From Arthrobacter sp. H5 (GTDB lineage Bacteria > Actinomycetota > Actinomycetes > Actinomycetales > Micrococcaceae): DNA of 43,397 nucleotides. A program made the position numbers and the translations under genes. Position 1 is the stretch's first letter. Each line of letters starts with the position of its first letter. The DNA lies in NCBI RefSeq assembly GCF_000520595.1, contig NZ_KI914978.1:141114-184510 (forward strand), given 5' to 3'. Below, in pieces: positions 23,979 to 30,344 of the stretch. Under the pieces are notes generated by a model. It did not search any database and had not been told where the DNA came from. It was given only the letters and a program-made list of their open reading frames with translations.

Positions 23979-26005
23979 GCGGCGGGCTGGTTGCCAGCGG
24001 TTGGCAGCCAGGTTGCCCACCAGCGCAGAATGTGTTCGAAGCGCTGGCGGCGGTGCCACGGCGATCCCGCGCGGGAGAGCTCATGGGTCTCGCCCGGGAA
24101 AACAAGCATCTTGGTGGGAACTCCCTGCAGTTTCAGCGCTGTGTAGTACCGCTGCGCCTGCTCCAACGGGCAGCGGAGATCTTCCTCCGAGTGCACCACA
24201 AAAGTGGGCGTTTGCACCTTGTCCACGTGTGCAAAAGGGCTCTGCGCCTGTATCTTGACTGGATCCTTGCCGGTGTACTCCTCGGAGAAGAACCAGCCGA
24301 TATCGCTTGAGCCGGCAAATGATGCGGGGTCCAGATAGCCGCGCTCAACAATCGCTGCAGTGAAGCGGTGATCATGCGCGATGGTCCAGGCGGTGAGATA
24401 CCCGCCGTAGGAACCGCCCATGATGCCAAGCCGCTCCCGGTCCATGTCCGGGTACTTGTCCAACGCGCCTTCCAAGAATCCCAGCACGTCGAGCAGATCC
24501 ACCGTGCCCATTGCTTCCTTGATGACCCGGCCATGTTCCTGCCCGTAGCCTGCCGCCCCGCGTGGATTGCACATCACCACCGCGTAGCCAGCTTTGACGT
24601 ATACCTGGGCCTCGTCGAAGTATCCCCAGCCATACTGCGCAAAAGGCCCCCCGTGGATGTTGAGCAGGACCGGGTGCGCTCCCGGCGTGTCCGGTCTGAG
24701 GACCCAGCCGTGCACGGGGTGTCCGTCGGATGCGGTGAAGGTCTCCTCAACCAGATCCGCCACGGCGCTCTTCTCCCTCAGCTCCGCCGAGAAGTCTGTG
24801 ATGGGCTCCAGAGCGCCGTCCACTACGCGGGCCAGATCCCCCATTGTCTGTGGATCGGTATAAGCAACCACGACGACGCCGGCCGCACCGGCCGCACCGG
24901 TGACAATGAACTCGCCGGCGGCGAGGGTGGTGATCGTGCCGCCGGTGGTGATTTCGAGAAGCTCACCCGCCCCACGCGTGCGGCTGAAGACCATGACCGA
25001 TTCTGGGCCGTTGGGCACAATGTCCCCCACCTCGCCGAGGTCCATGACATCCGCGTCGGTCAGGGGCTTTGCCTGATCGGGTGCCGAGGTTGGAGCTGCA
25101 TACAGTGCGGTGTTCCTGGCCACAAAGTCGCGTCCGCTCTTGGACAGATCACTTCCGAGGTAGTAAAGCCACCGGCCGTCCGGGCTTTCCACGGGTCGCG
25201 CGCAGCCCACGTTGCCGCCGGACAGATTACTGAGCCGGCGGCAATCAGATCCATCGGTTCCCATTGAGTAGATGTCGGAACGCAGGGTGGAATCCGAGTT
25301 CTCCTCCAGCGATGCCTCGAACAAAATGCGGGTTCCGTCGCTGGAAAAGACCGGAGAGCCGTGGTCCGCATCCGCGTTGGTCAACTGGACCGCCTTGGGG
25401 AATCCGGTGGGCGTGTCCTTGCCTGCGGCTTCCTTGACACTTTCCTTGGCACGGCCAACAGGCTCAACATGCGGCTGTTCGTCGAGCGATGGAACCTCGA
25501 GGAGAAACACCTGGTTCCGTTTGTCGTTGGTGTAGCCCGTTCCGTTCATGCGGTACTTGAACCCGGTGATCAGGCGCGCATCCTCCAGCCCGGGGGACAC
25601 GCCGTCAACCGTGCCGTAACGACCTTGTTCCGGCACCCGGGAGCTGAAGACGATGCGGCCGGATTCCGGCGACCAATCGAACCAGGAAACTCCGAGCAAC
25701 TGGTCAGTGAGTCGGCGCGGCTCGCCGCCACGGCTGTCAACCACAAACAGTTGGGGCTTGTCGCCGGGCGTTGCACGAAGGAAGGCAATAACGGTGCCGT
25801 CCGGCGAATACATGGGGGAGACGTCGCGGAAGCCACGCGTGAGCCGACGGGCGTTCCTGCCGTCCACTGAAAGCTCCCATAGCTGGCCAACGTAGCTGTC
25901 GGCGTCGAAATCGGGCCGCGTCACCGAGACGACGCACCGCTGTGCGTCCGGGTGAAGTGCGGGTGCGCTGACGGAGTTCATAAGGTTCAATGTGTTTGGT
26001 TTCAC
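23975..26005 (-). CDS. S9 family peptidase (acylaminoacyl-peptidase / dipeptidyl peptidase-like)
   Basis: About 676 residues. The N-terminal half (about 10-400) is a beta-propeller of TolB/PD40-like repeats (SPDGTVIAFLR, WSPESGRIVFSS, SSDGTRILFEAS). The C-terminal alpha/beta hydrolase domain (about 415-676) has the oxyanion segment LLNIHGGPF. Ser is in GIMGGSYGGYL (about 532), Asp in HSEEDLRCP (about 609) and His in FPGETHELSR (about 641): a complete prolyl-oligopeptidase triad. It cleaves short peptides, probably in the cytosol, as no signal peptide is seen. The GTG at 26005 has TACGCT 7 nt upstream; the open frame continues to 26626 but that stretch overlaps the rlmA-like gene and is not conserved-looking. 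ATG at 25981 is an alternative. Confidence 0.9.
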   Translation of the reverse strand: MKPNTLNLMNSVSAPALHPDAQRCVVSVTRPDFDADSYVGQLWELSVDGRNARRLTRGFRDVSPMYSPDGTVIAFLRATPGDKPQLFVVDSRGGEPRRLTDQLLGVSWFDWSPESGRIVFSSRVPEQGRYGTVDGVSPGLEDARLITGFKYRMNGTGYTNDKRNQVFLLEVPSLDEQPHVEPVGRAKESVKEAAGKDTPTGFPKAVQLTNADADHGSPVFSSDGTRILFEASLEENSDSTLRSDIYSMGTDGSDCRRLSNLSGGNVGCARPVESPDGRWLYYLGSDLSKSGRDFVARNTALYAAPTSAPDQAKPLTDADVMDLGEVGDIVPNGPESVMVFSRTRGAGELLEITTGGTITTLAAGEFIVTGAAGAAGVVVVAYTDPQTMGDLARVVDGALEPITDFSAELREKSAVADLVEETFTASDGHPVHGWVLRPDTPGAHPVLLNIHGGPFAQYGWGYFDEAQVYVKAGYAVVMCNPRGAAGYGQEHGRVIKEAMGTVDLLDVLGFLEGALDKYPDMDRERLGIMGGSYGGYLTAWTIAHDHRFTAAIVERGYLDPASFAGSSDIGWFFSEEYTGKDPVKIQAQSPFAHVDKVQTPTFVVHSEEDLRCPLEQAQRYYTALKLQGVPTKMLVFPGETHELSRAGSPWHRRQRFEHILRWWATWLPTAGNQPAA

Positions 26006-26012
26006 CTTCCCG

Positions 26013-26018
26013 AGCGTA
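26013..26018 (-). promoter_or_regulatory. Candidate -10 element for the S9 peptidase gene
   Basis: TACGCT on the minus strand, 7 nt before the GTG at 26005. It shares a 57-bp divergent region with the methyltransferase promoter. Confidence 0.45.
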
Positions 26019-26050
26019 GACCGTGCTCCGCGGCCACCCCAAGCCGGGCC

Positions 26051-26056
26051 TAGGAT
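26051..26056 (+). promoter_or_regulatory. Candidate -10 element for the RlmA-like gene
   Basis: TAGGAT, 6 nt before the ATG at 26063, with no Shine-Dalgarno. Confidence 0.5.
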
Positions 26057-26062
26057 TGGCAC

Positions 26063-26896
26063 ATGCCGCCAAGCTTCGACGAGATGTTGCTCTGTCCGGT
26101 GTGCTCCGCCAATCTGCGGGGCAGCGGTACGCGGAGGCTGGAATGCGGCGCCGGGCATCGATTCGATGCGGCGAGGCAGGGATACTTCAACCTGCTGTCC
26201 GGCCGTGGAACCGGATTCACCCCGGATTCCGCCGCCATGGTCCAGGCGAGAATCGATTTTCTGGCACGCGGCCATTATCAACCGTTGGCGGATACGGTTG
26301 CGGAAGCCGTGGTGGCACACGTCGGCCGGGAGCCGGTGATTCTCGACGCGGGCGCCGGGACGGGTTACTACCTCGATTCGGTGCTCAGGCGGACCCACGC
26401 CGCCCGGCCAATCGCGCTGGACATTTCGAAATTCGCCCTGCGGCGGGTTGCCAAAGCCATTCCCGACGGCGTCAGCCTGGTCTGGGATGTGTGGCGCACC
26501 TTGCCAGTGGCTGACCAGTGCGTGGATGCCACACTGAACGTATTTGCTCCCCGGAACGGGCCTGAGTTCCACAGAGTCACACGGGCGGGAGGAATTCTGG
26601 TGGTCGCCACTCCCCTGCCCGGGCATCTCCGTGAAATTCGCGAGGCTTTCTCAATGTTGGGAATCCGGCAGGATAAGGCCGCGGACGTTGCGCAGGGACT
26701 GGATGGATTGTTCGAGCGGCAGGCTCTTGCCCGTGTTGAGTTCACAATGAACCTGACGCCCGGCGACGCACTGAACGTTGCGCTGATGGGCCCGGCCGGC
26801 CACCACGCGGAGCGTGTGGCCCGGCAGCCGGACCTGCACGACGGCGTAGCGGTTACGGCAGCGTTCACTGTCCAGACCTTCCGGCGGAAAGCGTAG
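26063..26896 (+). CDS. 23S rRNA guanine-N1 methyltransferase, RlmA/TlrB family
   Basis: 277 residues. The N-terminal zinc-finger has C11, C14, C28 and H32 (LLCPVCSANL...CGAGHRFD), followed by ARQGYFNLL, the RlmA signature. The SAM motif is ILDAGAGTGYYL (about 93-104). The later segments NVFAPRNGPEFHRV and GHLREIREA match the family. RlmA(I) methylates G745 and RlmA(II)/TlrB methylates G748 of 23S rRNA; the latter confers tylosin resistance together with RlmA-like partners. Actinobacterial housekeeping copies are common and the sequence does not tell which base is modified. Leaderless-looking start, divergent from the S9 peptidase. Confidence 0.85.
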   Translation: MPPSFDEMLLCPVCSANLRGSGTRRLECGAGHRFDAARQGYFNLLSGRGTGFTPDSAAMVQARIDFLARGHYQPLADTVAEAVVAHVGREPVILDAGAGTGYYLDSVLRRTHAARPIALDISKFALRRVAKAIPDGVSLVWDVWRTLPVADQCVDATLNVFAPRNGPEFHRVTRAGGILVVATPLPGHLREIREAFSMLGIRQDKAADVAQGLDGLFERQALARVEFTMNLTPGDALNVALMGPAGHHAERVARQPDLHDGVAVTAAFTVQTFRRKA

Positions 26897-27034
26897 AAGG
26901 CAACGACCCTGACACCAAGATTGCTTGCAATGTCATAACAGCGGGGGTGCAGCACTCAGGCGCCCTAGGTTATGCAGCTCGGTTTTGGCATGATGGAGGT
27001 AGGCATGTATCTGTCCTATCCAAAGGGGAGCGCA

Positions 27035-27514
27035 ATGTTTGACTGGCTTATCGAGAACGGCTGGATTCTCTGGCTTGTGCTGATGCTCGGACTCGCGGCG
27101 GTGGAGACCCTCACACTGGATCTCTTTTTCATCATGATGTCCATCGGAGCACTCGCGGCCCTTGCCGGAGCACTGTTCGGTGCGGCCTTCTTCCTTCAAG
27201 TCATAATATTCTGCGTGGTCTCGCTGATGATGGTCCTGCTGATCCGGCCACTCGCGTTGAAACACCTTAAGCGGGGAAACCCCGATCAACTCAGCAACAT
27301 TGACCGTCTGCTTGGTGAGCACGCGTTAACTCTCGAGCCTGTCACGGGCCTTTCAGGAACCGTAAAGATCGGCGGGGATACGTGGACCGCCCGAACGGCT
27401 GACGGGTCAAGCGTTCCTGCGGGGCAGCGCGTTGCAGTGTCACGCATAGATGGAGCCACGGCCGTGGTCAGCCCGGTCACCCATCCCGAAACCACTGAGT
27501 CAGGCGCCATTTAA
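27035..27514 (+). CDS. NfeD family protein
   Basis: 159 residues. Three or four hydrophobic helices near the N-terminus (about 8-70: WILWLVLMLGLAAVETLTLD, FFIMMSIGALAALAGA in parts) are followed by a soluble OB-fold domain (about 90-150: LSGTVKIGGDTWTA, QRVAVSRIDGATAVV). NfeD proteins partner SPFH proteins in membrane-domain organisation; the SPFH gene lies directly downstream. Two starts are possible: ATG 27035 after AGGGGAG (4 nt) and ATG 27005 after GGAGG (5 nt), the latter adding ten residues. TAGGTT at 26966-26971 is a candidate -10. I prefer 27035 because the family usually begins just before the first helix. Confidence 0.87.
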   Translation: MFDWLIENGWILWLVLMLGLAAVETLTLDLFFIMMSIGALAALAGALFGAAFFLQVIIFCVVSLMMVLLIRPLALKHLKRGNPDQLSNIDRLLGEHALTLEPVTGLSGTVKIGGDTWTARTADGSSVPAGQRVAVSRIDGATAVVSPVTHPETTESGAI

Positions 27515-27561
27515 GCAGCTGGAACAGTAGTGTCATCCAAGTAATCGATAAAAGGGGAAAC

Positions 27562-28497
27562 ATGCCAAGCGACGCCGGAGCAATCGGCCTGACGATAGTG
27601 CTCATAGTTCTCATCATTTTCGTGCTTATTGTGCTTGTGAAATCGGTGCGGATTGTTCCGCAAGCGCGGGCTGGCGTCGTAGAGCGTCTCGGAAAATACC
27701 AGCGCACGCTCCAACCTGGCCTGACCATCCTGATTCCGTTTGTCGACAGGCTGCTTCCCTTGCTGGACCTTCGCGAGCAGGTGGTTTCCTTCCCCCCACA
27801 GCCGGTCATCACCGAGGACAACTTGGTGGTGTCGATCGACACGGTGGTCTACTTCCAGGTTACGGATCCACGCGCCGCAACCTATGAAATTGCAAACTAC
27901 ATCCAGGCGGTTGAGCAACTGACCACCACCACACTCCGCAACGTGGTGGGTGGACTGAACCTGGAAGAAGCGCTGACCTCCCGCGACCAGATCAACGGAC
28001 AGCTCCGCGGTGTACTTGACGAGGCCACCGGCCGCTGGGGTATCCGCGTGTCCAGAGTCGAGCTGAAAGCCATCGATCCTCCCCTGTCCATCCAGGACTC
28101 CATGGAGAAGCAGATGCGTGCCGAACGTGACCGCCGGGCCGCAATCCTGACGGCTGAGGGCACCAAGCAGTCGCAGATCCTCACAGCCGAAGGCCAGCGC
28201 CAGGCGGCCATCCTCGCGGCGGAGGGTGACGCGAAGGCCGCAATTCTGCGCGCTGACGGAGAGTCGCAGGCCATCCAGAAGGTATTCGACGCAATCCACA
28301 AGGGGAACCCCACACAGAAACTGCTGGCCTACCAATACCTCCAGACCCTGCCCAAGCTGGCGAATGGCTCATCGAACAAGTTGTGGATCATCCCCAGCGA
28401 AGTTGGTGAAGCGCTCAAAGGTATTGGAAATGTCCTTGGCGACGCCACCGCTGATACAGCGCGTAATGACGAAACTGCGGGTACCGGACCGGTTTAG
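27562..28497 (+). CDS. SPFH domain / Band 7 family protein (QmcA-like)
   Basis: 311 residues. One N-terminal transmembrane segment (about 8-27) is followed by the SPFH domain (about 28-190: VPQARAGVVERLGKYQRTL, PFVDRL, YFQVTDPRAATYEI). A coiled-coil region of Glu-Ala-rich repeats (ILTAEGTKQSQ, ILTAEGQRQA, ILAAEGDAKA, ILRADGESQA) spans about 195-235. It is a stomatin/prohibitin-type scaffold that oligomerises at the membrane. The ATG has AAAAGGGGAA upstream. It forms an operon with NfeD 47 bp upstream, and a terminator follows at 28513. Confidence 0.93.
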   Translation: MPSDAGAIGLTIVLIVLIIFVLIVLVKSVRIVPQARAGVVERLGKYQRTLQPGLTILIPFVDRLLPLLDLREQVVSFPPQPVITEDNLVVSIDTVVYFQVTDPRAATYEIANYIQAVEQLTTTTLRNVVGGLNLEEALTSRDQINGQLRGVLDEATGRWGIRVSRVELKAIDPPLSIQDSMEKQMRAERDRRAAILTAEGTKQSQILTAEGQRQAAILAAEGDAKAAILRADGESQAIQKVFDAIHKGNPTQKLLAYQYLQTLPKLANGSSNKLWIIPSEVGEALKGIGNVLGDATADTARNDETAGTGPV

Positions 28498-28512
28498 TAG
28501 CCTCGTTCTCAT

Positions 28513-28543
28513 AGAGGAGGGCTCCCCTTGGGTGTCCTCCTCT
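28513..28543 (+). terminator. Terminator after the SPFH gene
   Basis: AGAGGAGG (28513-28520) pairs with CCTCCTCT (28536-28543), followed by GTTGATCTTT. It lies 15 nt after the stop. Confidence 0.7.
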
Positions 28544-28579
28544 GTTGATCTTTAATTACCGGCACAGCACACAAACGGG

Positions 28580-28585
28580 TATGAT
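28580..28585 (+). promoter_or_regulatory. Vegetative-type -10 upstream of rbpA
   Basis: TATGAT, five of six matches to TATAAT, with a poor -35 (TTACCG, 18 bp upstream). It would be a distal rbpA promoter. Confidence 0.4.
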
Positions 28586-28616
28586 TGGGTGTTTGCCGGG
28601 AAACCGGACAGGTCGG

Positions 28617-28642
28617 GGAACATTGCCGTTTTTTCCAGCGTT
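28617..28642 (+). promoter_or_regulatory. SigR-type promoter upstream of rbpA
   Basis: GGAAC (28617-28621), an 18-bp spacer, GTT (28640-28642). The Streptomyces oxidative-stress sigma factor SigR uses GGAAT-N18-GTT, and rbpA is a known member of its regulon. This predicts thiol-stress induction here. Confidence 0.5.
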
Positions 28643-28679
28643 ATACAACATGTGAGTCGCGGCTGACCACCGTGGTGAT

Positions 28680-28699
28680 GCGGATTGACAACAATCCGC
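28680..28699 (+). repeat. Hairpin in the rbpA leader
   Basis: GCGGATTG (28680-28687), loop ACAA, CAATCCGC (28692-28699), 55 nt before the rbpA ATG: a perfect 8-bp stem with a tetraloop in the predicted 5' UTR. Confidence 0.5.
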
Positions 28700-28753
28700 C
28701 ACAACAGAACGGCATCCTTTACCTTTGGGGTGCCACTTGAGTAGGGAGAGATC

Positions 28754-29101
28754 ATGAGCGACCGTAGCCTGCGGGGTATGCGTCTTGGTGCGCAAAGCAT
28801 GGAAACCGAGTCCGGTGTGGAGCCGGCACCCCGCCAGCGGATTGAATACCGCTGTGAGGACGGCGAGCGGGTTTTCGTCACGTTTGCCGCTGAAGCGGAG
28901 ATCCCTCCTGTCTGGGTTTCCAAGACCGGGAAAGAGGCGCTTCTCGTTGATGGGGAGCGTCCAGACAATTCCAACGACAAGCCAGTGCGCACGCACTGGG
29001 ACATGCTTCTAGAGCGCCGCTCAATGGATGAATTGGAGCAGATCCTTGAGGATCGGCTGAATATTCTCCGTGAGCGCAGGGGCGAGCGACGCTCGGCCTA
29101 A
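28754..29101 (+). CDS. rbpA: RNA polymerase-binding protein RbpA
   Basis: 115 residues. RbpA is an actinobacterial transcription factor that binds RNA polymerase and the principal sigma factor and stabilises the open complex. The N-terminal SDRSLRGMRLGAQSMETE and APRQ segments, the core domain EYRCEDGERVFVTFAAEAEIP with VWVSKTGKEALLVDG, the basic linker, and the sigma-interaction domain RTHWDMLLERRSMDELEQ are all present. The core here has one Cys (C35) and Ser in place of the usual second, so a zinc site is not complete. The ATG has GGGAGAG upstream. A vegetative -10 and a SigR-like promoter precede it. Confidence 0.96.
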   Translation: MSDRSLRGMRLGAQSMETESGVEPAPRQRIEYRCEDGERVFVTFAAEAEIPPVWVSKTGKEALLVDGERPDNSNDKPVRTHWDMLLERRSMDELEQILEDRLNILRERRGERRSA

Positions 29102-29115
29102 CACTTTGTCATGCA

Positions 29116-29151
29116 GTGCCCGGGACATCTCACGTCGAGGTTCCTGGGCAC
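29116..29151. terminator. Hairpin between convergent rbpA and ppm1
   Basis: GTGCCCGGGA (29116-29125) pairs with TCCTGGGCAC (29142-29151), with one G-U pair and a 16-nt loop, 14 nt after the rbpA stop. Confidence 0.6.
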
Positions 29152-29172
29152 AGCTCTTTAACACCGCCTCTA

Positions 29173-29895
29173 TTAGCGCCGCGTCAGTTTGCTCCACCGC
29201 GCGGCCAGACCCCATCGGGTGACATTGCCGATCGCCTCAAGCACAATGTTGCCGCTCATTTTGGAATCGCCGAACTCGCGCTCAACAAAGGTGATGGGGA
29301 CCTCAACTATCCGAAGACCAAGCTGCGCCACCCGGAATGTCATGTCCACCTGGAAGCCATAACCGACGGACTCCACCGTTGACAAGTCAACGCGTTCGAG
29401 CGTTTCCCGGCGGAAAGCGCGGTATCCGGCCGTGATATCGCGGACACCGATTCCCAGCATGACACGCGAGTAGGTGCTGCCCGCCTGTGAGAGCAGCTTT
29501 CGGTGCGACGGCCAGTTGACGACGCTTCCACCGGGAACCCAGCGGGATCCGATCACGAGATCCGCACTGTCCAGTGCGTCCAGCAGTGACTGTAGTTCCT
29601 CCGGTCGGTGCGAACCGTCTGCATCCATTTCAACCAGGACGTCATAGCCCTGGTCGAGTGCCCAGCGGAACCCCGCGATGTATGCGGCGCCCAGGCCGGC
29701 TTTCCCCTCCCGGTGCAGTACATGGATCTGTGAGTCAGCCTCTGCGCGCTCGGCGGCGAGTCCGCCGGTTCCGTCGGGGCTATTGTCGTCCACTATCAGG
29801 ACATCCGTGTGCGGAACCGCCCTGCGCAGACGGTCAAGAGTCCGTGGCAGGGATTCGAGCTCATTGAAGGTGGGAATGATGGTGACGGCACGCAC
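29173..29895 (-). CDS. ppm1: Polyprenol monophosphomannose synthase (GT2)
   Basis: 240 residues, a soluble glycosyltransferase domain without the C-terminal membrane part of eukaryotic DPM synthases. It transfers mannose from GDP-mannose to polyprenyl phosphate, the donor for extracytoplasmic mannosylation of lipoglycans and proteins. Motifs: IIPTFNELESL (6-16), IVDDNSPDGTG (34-44), AGLGAAYIAGF, EMDADGSH with the metal-binding DAD (91-93), GSRWVPGG, and GYRAFRRE. The GTG start has AAAGG 7 nt upstream. It is convergent with rbpA. On its 5' side lies a structured leader with terminator (30015-30254), which suggests regulated transcription of this gene. Confidence 0.93.
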   Translation of the reverse strand: MRAVTIIPTFNELESLPRTLDRLRRAVPHTDVLIVDDNSPDGTGGLAAERAEADSQIHVLHREGKAGLGAAYIAGFRWALDQGYDVLVEMDADGSHRPEELQSLLDALDSADLVIGSRWVPGGSVVNWPSHRKLLSQAGSTYSRVMLGIGVRDITAGYRAFRRETLERVDLSTVESVGYGFQVDMTFRVAQLGLRIVEVPITFVEREFGDSKMSGNIVLEAIGNVTRWGLAARWSKLTRR

Positions 29896-29993
29896 GCAGG
29901 AACCTTTCGTGGGACTGGGGATGCGCAGGGCGCAGATGGCCCGGGAACCTCCGGGACCAAGAAATCAGTCTATGGGACCGCACTGTGCGCACC

Positions 29994-30014
29994 TGCCTGA
30001 GGAGGCACGGCAGG
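29994..30014. repeat. Small hairpin between the leader terminator and ppm1
   Basis: On the plus strand CCTGCC and GGCAGG enclose the competing stem TGCCT-GAGG-AGGCA. It lies about 100-120 nt before the ppm1 start, directly after the U-run of the leader terminator. Confidence 0.4.
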
Positions 30015-30096
30015 AAAAATGGGTAGGTTCGTACGCCTTCGGGCCAGCAAGGGTCCACGGACCAATGCTGTTTTCTACTGACGCACGAACCTACCC
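30015..30096 (-). terminator. Branched intrinsic terminator of the ppm1 leader
   Basis: On the minus strand GGGTAGGTTCGT (30096-30085) pairs perfectly with ACGAACCTACCC (30032-30021); GC and GU pairs extend the stem to about 16 bp. Inside is a second stem, CAGCA (30070-30066) with TGCTG (30049-30045), with GGTC-CACG-GACC at its tip and a possible UUCG-loop mini-hairpin beside it. ATTTTT (30020-30015) follows directly, so it should act as an intrinsic terminator on the minus strand only. Confidence 0.7.
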
Positions 30097-30097
30097 G

Positions 30098-30142
30098 TTA
30101 TGAGTACCGAGTCCGCCGGCGCAAAGAAAACCCATCAGTCAC
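30098..30142 (-). CDS. Putative 14-residue leader peptide (uORF)
   Basis: GTG start with AGGGAG 8 nt upstream, encoding MTDGFSLRRRTRYS and ending in TAA at 30100-30098, one nucleotide before the terminator stem. Four of the 14 codons are Arg (CGC, CGG, CGG, CGG). An in-frame ATG at 30160 would give a 20-residue version but lacks a Shine-Dalgarno. The position is right for a leader peptide whose translation decides whether the downstream terminator folds: a ribosome paused on the last codons would cover the 5' arm. Two parts of this region can also pair elsewhere: 30125-30131 with 30070-30076 and 30107-30114 with 30176-30183. Function is inferred from architecture; coding is unproven. Confidence 0.45.
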   Translation of the reverse strand: MTDGFSLRRRTRYS

Positions 30143-30226
30143 GTGGTGGTCTCCCTGCATCGTTGCTGTGTGTGCGGTCTCGGCCAGGTTTATCCGTTGA
30201 AAGGATTTGCAACCCGTAGATCTAAA

Positions 30227-30254
30227 ATCTTACGTGCTGTGCAGGAACTGTCAA
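30227..30254 (-). promoter_or_regulatory. Strong promoter of the ppm1 leader transcript
   Basis: On the minus strand TTGACA (30254-30249), a 16-bp spacer and TAAGAT (30232-30227). It is the best -35/-10 pair in the window. Transcription would begin near 30220 and reach the U-run after about 205 nt. Confidence 0.6.
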
Positions 30255-30262
30255 CAGCGCTG

Positions 30263-30294
30263 TGACCTGCACAAACGTGCATTTGTGCAGGTCA
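30263..30294. terminator. Perfect 13-bp hairpin downstream of the amidohydrolase gene
   Basis: TGACCTGCACAAA (30263-30275), 6-nt loop, TTTGTGCAGGTCA (30282-30294). It lies 51 nt after the amidohydrolase stop and just upstream of the leader promoter, isolating the two transcription units. There is no T-run. Confidence 0.65.
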
Positions 30295-30344
30295 GAACCA
30301 TGTAGGCGGATGGAGTGGGATGTGCCGCCGCGATGCCGCTCAAG

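Noticed and set aside
26006-26626. N-terminal extension of the S9 peptidase frame
   Set aside because: It runs antisense through the rlmA-like gene, has no propeller repeats, and the promoter-like element and GTG at 26005 give a better start.
29861-30058. 65-codon minus-strand frame upstream of ppm1
   Set aside because: It starts inside the terminator, overlaps ppm1 in another frame, has no Shine-Dalgarno and no recognisable domain; in particular it lacks the Cys pattern of a WhiB protein.
30015-30220. 6S RNA, tmRNA, 6C RNA or c-di-AMP riboswitch as identity of the ppm1 leader
   Set aside because: Size suits 6S RNA, but there is no long central-bulge hairpin; the C-runs of 6C RNA, the tmRNA end sequences and the conserved c-di-AMP riboswitch blocks are missing. 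I kept it as an unidentified leader.
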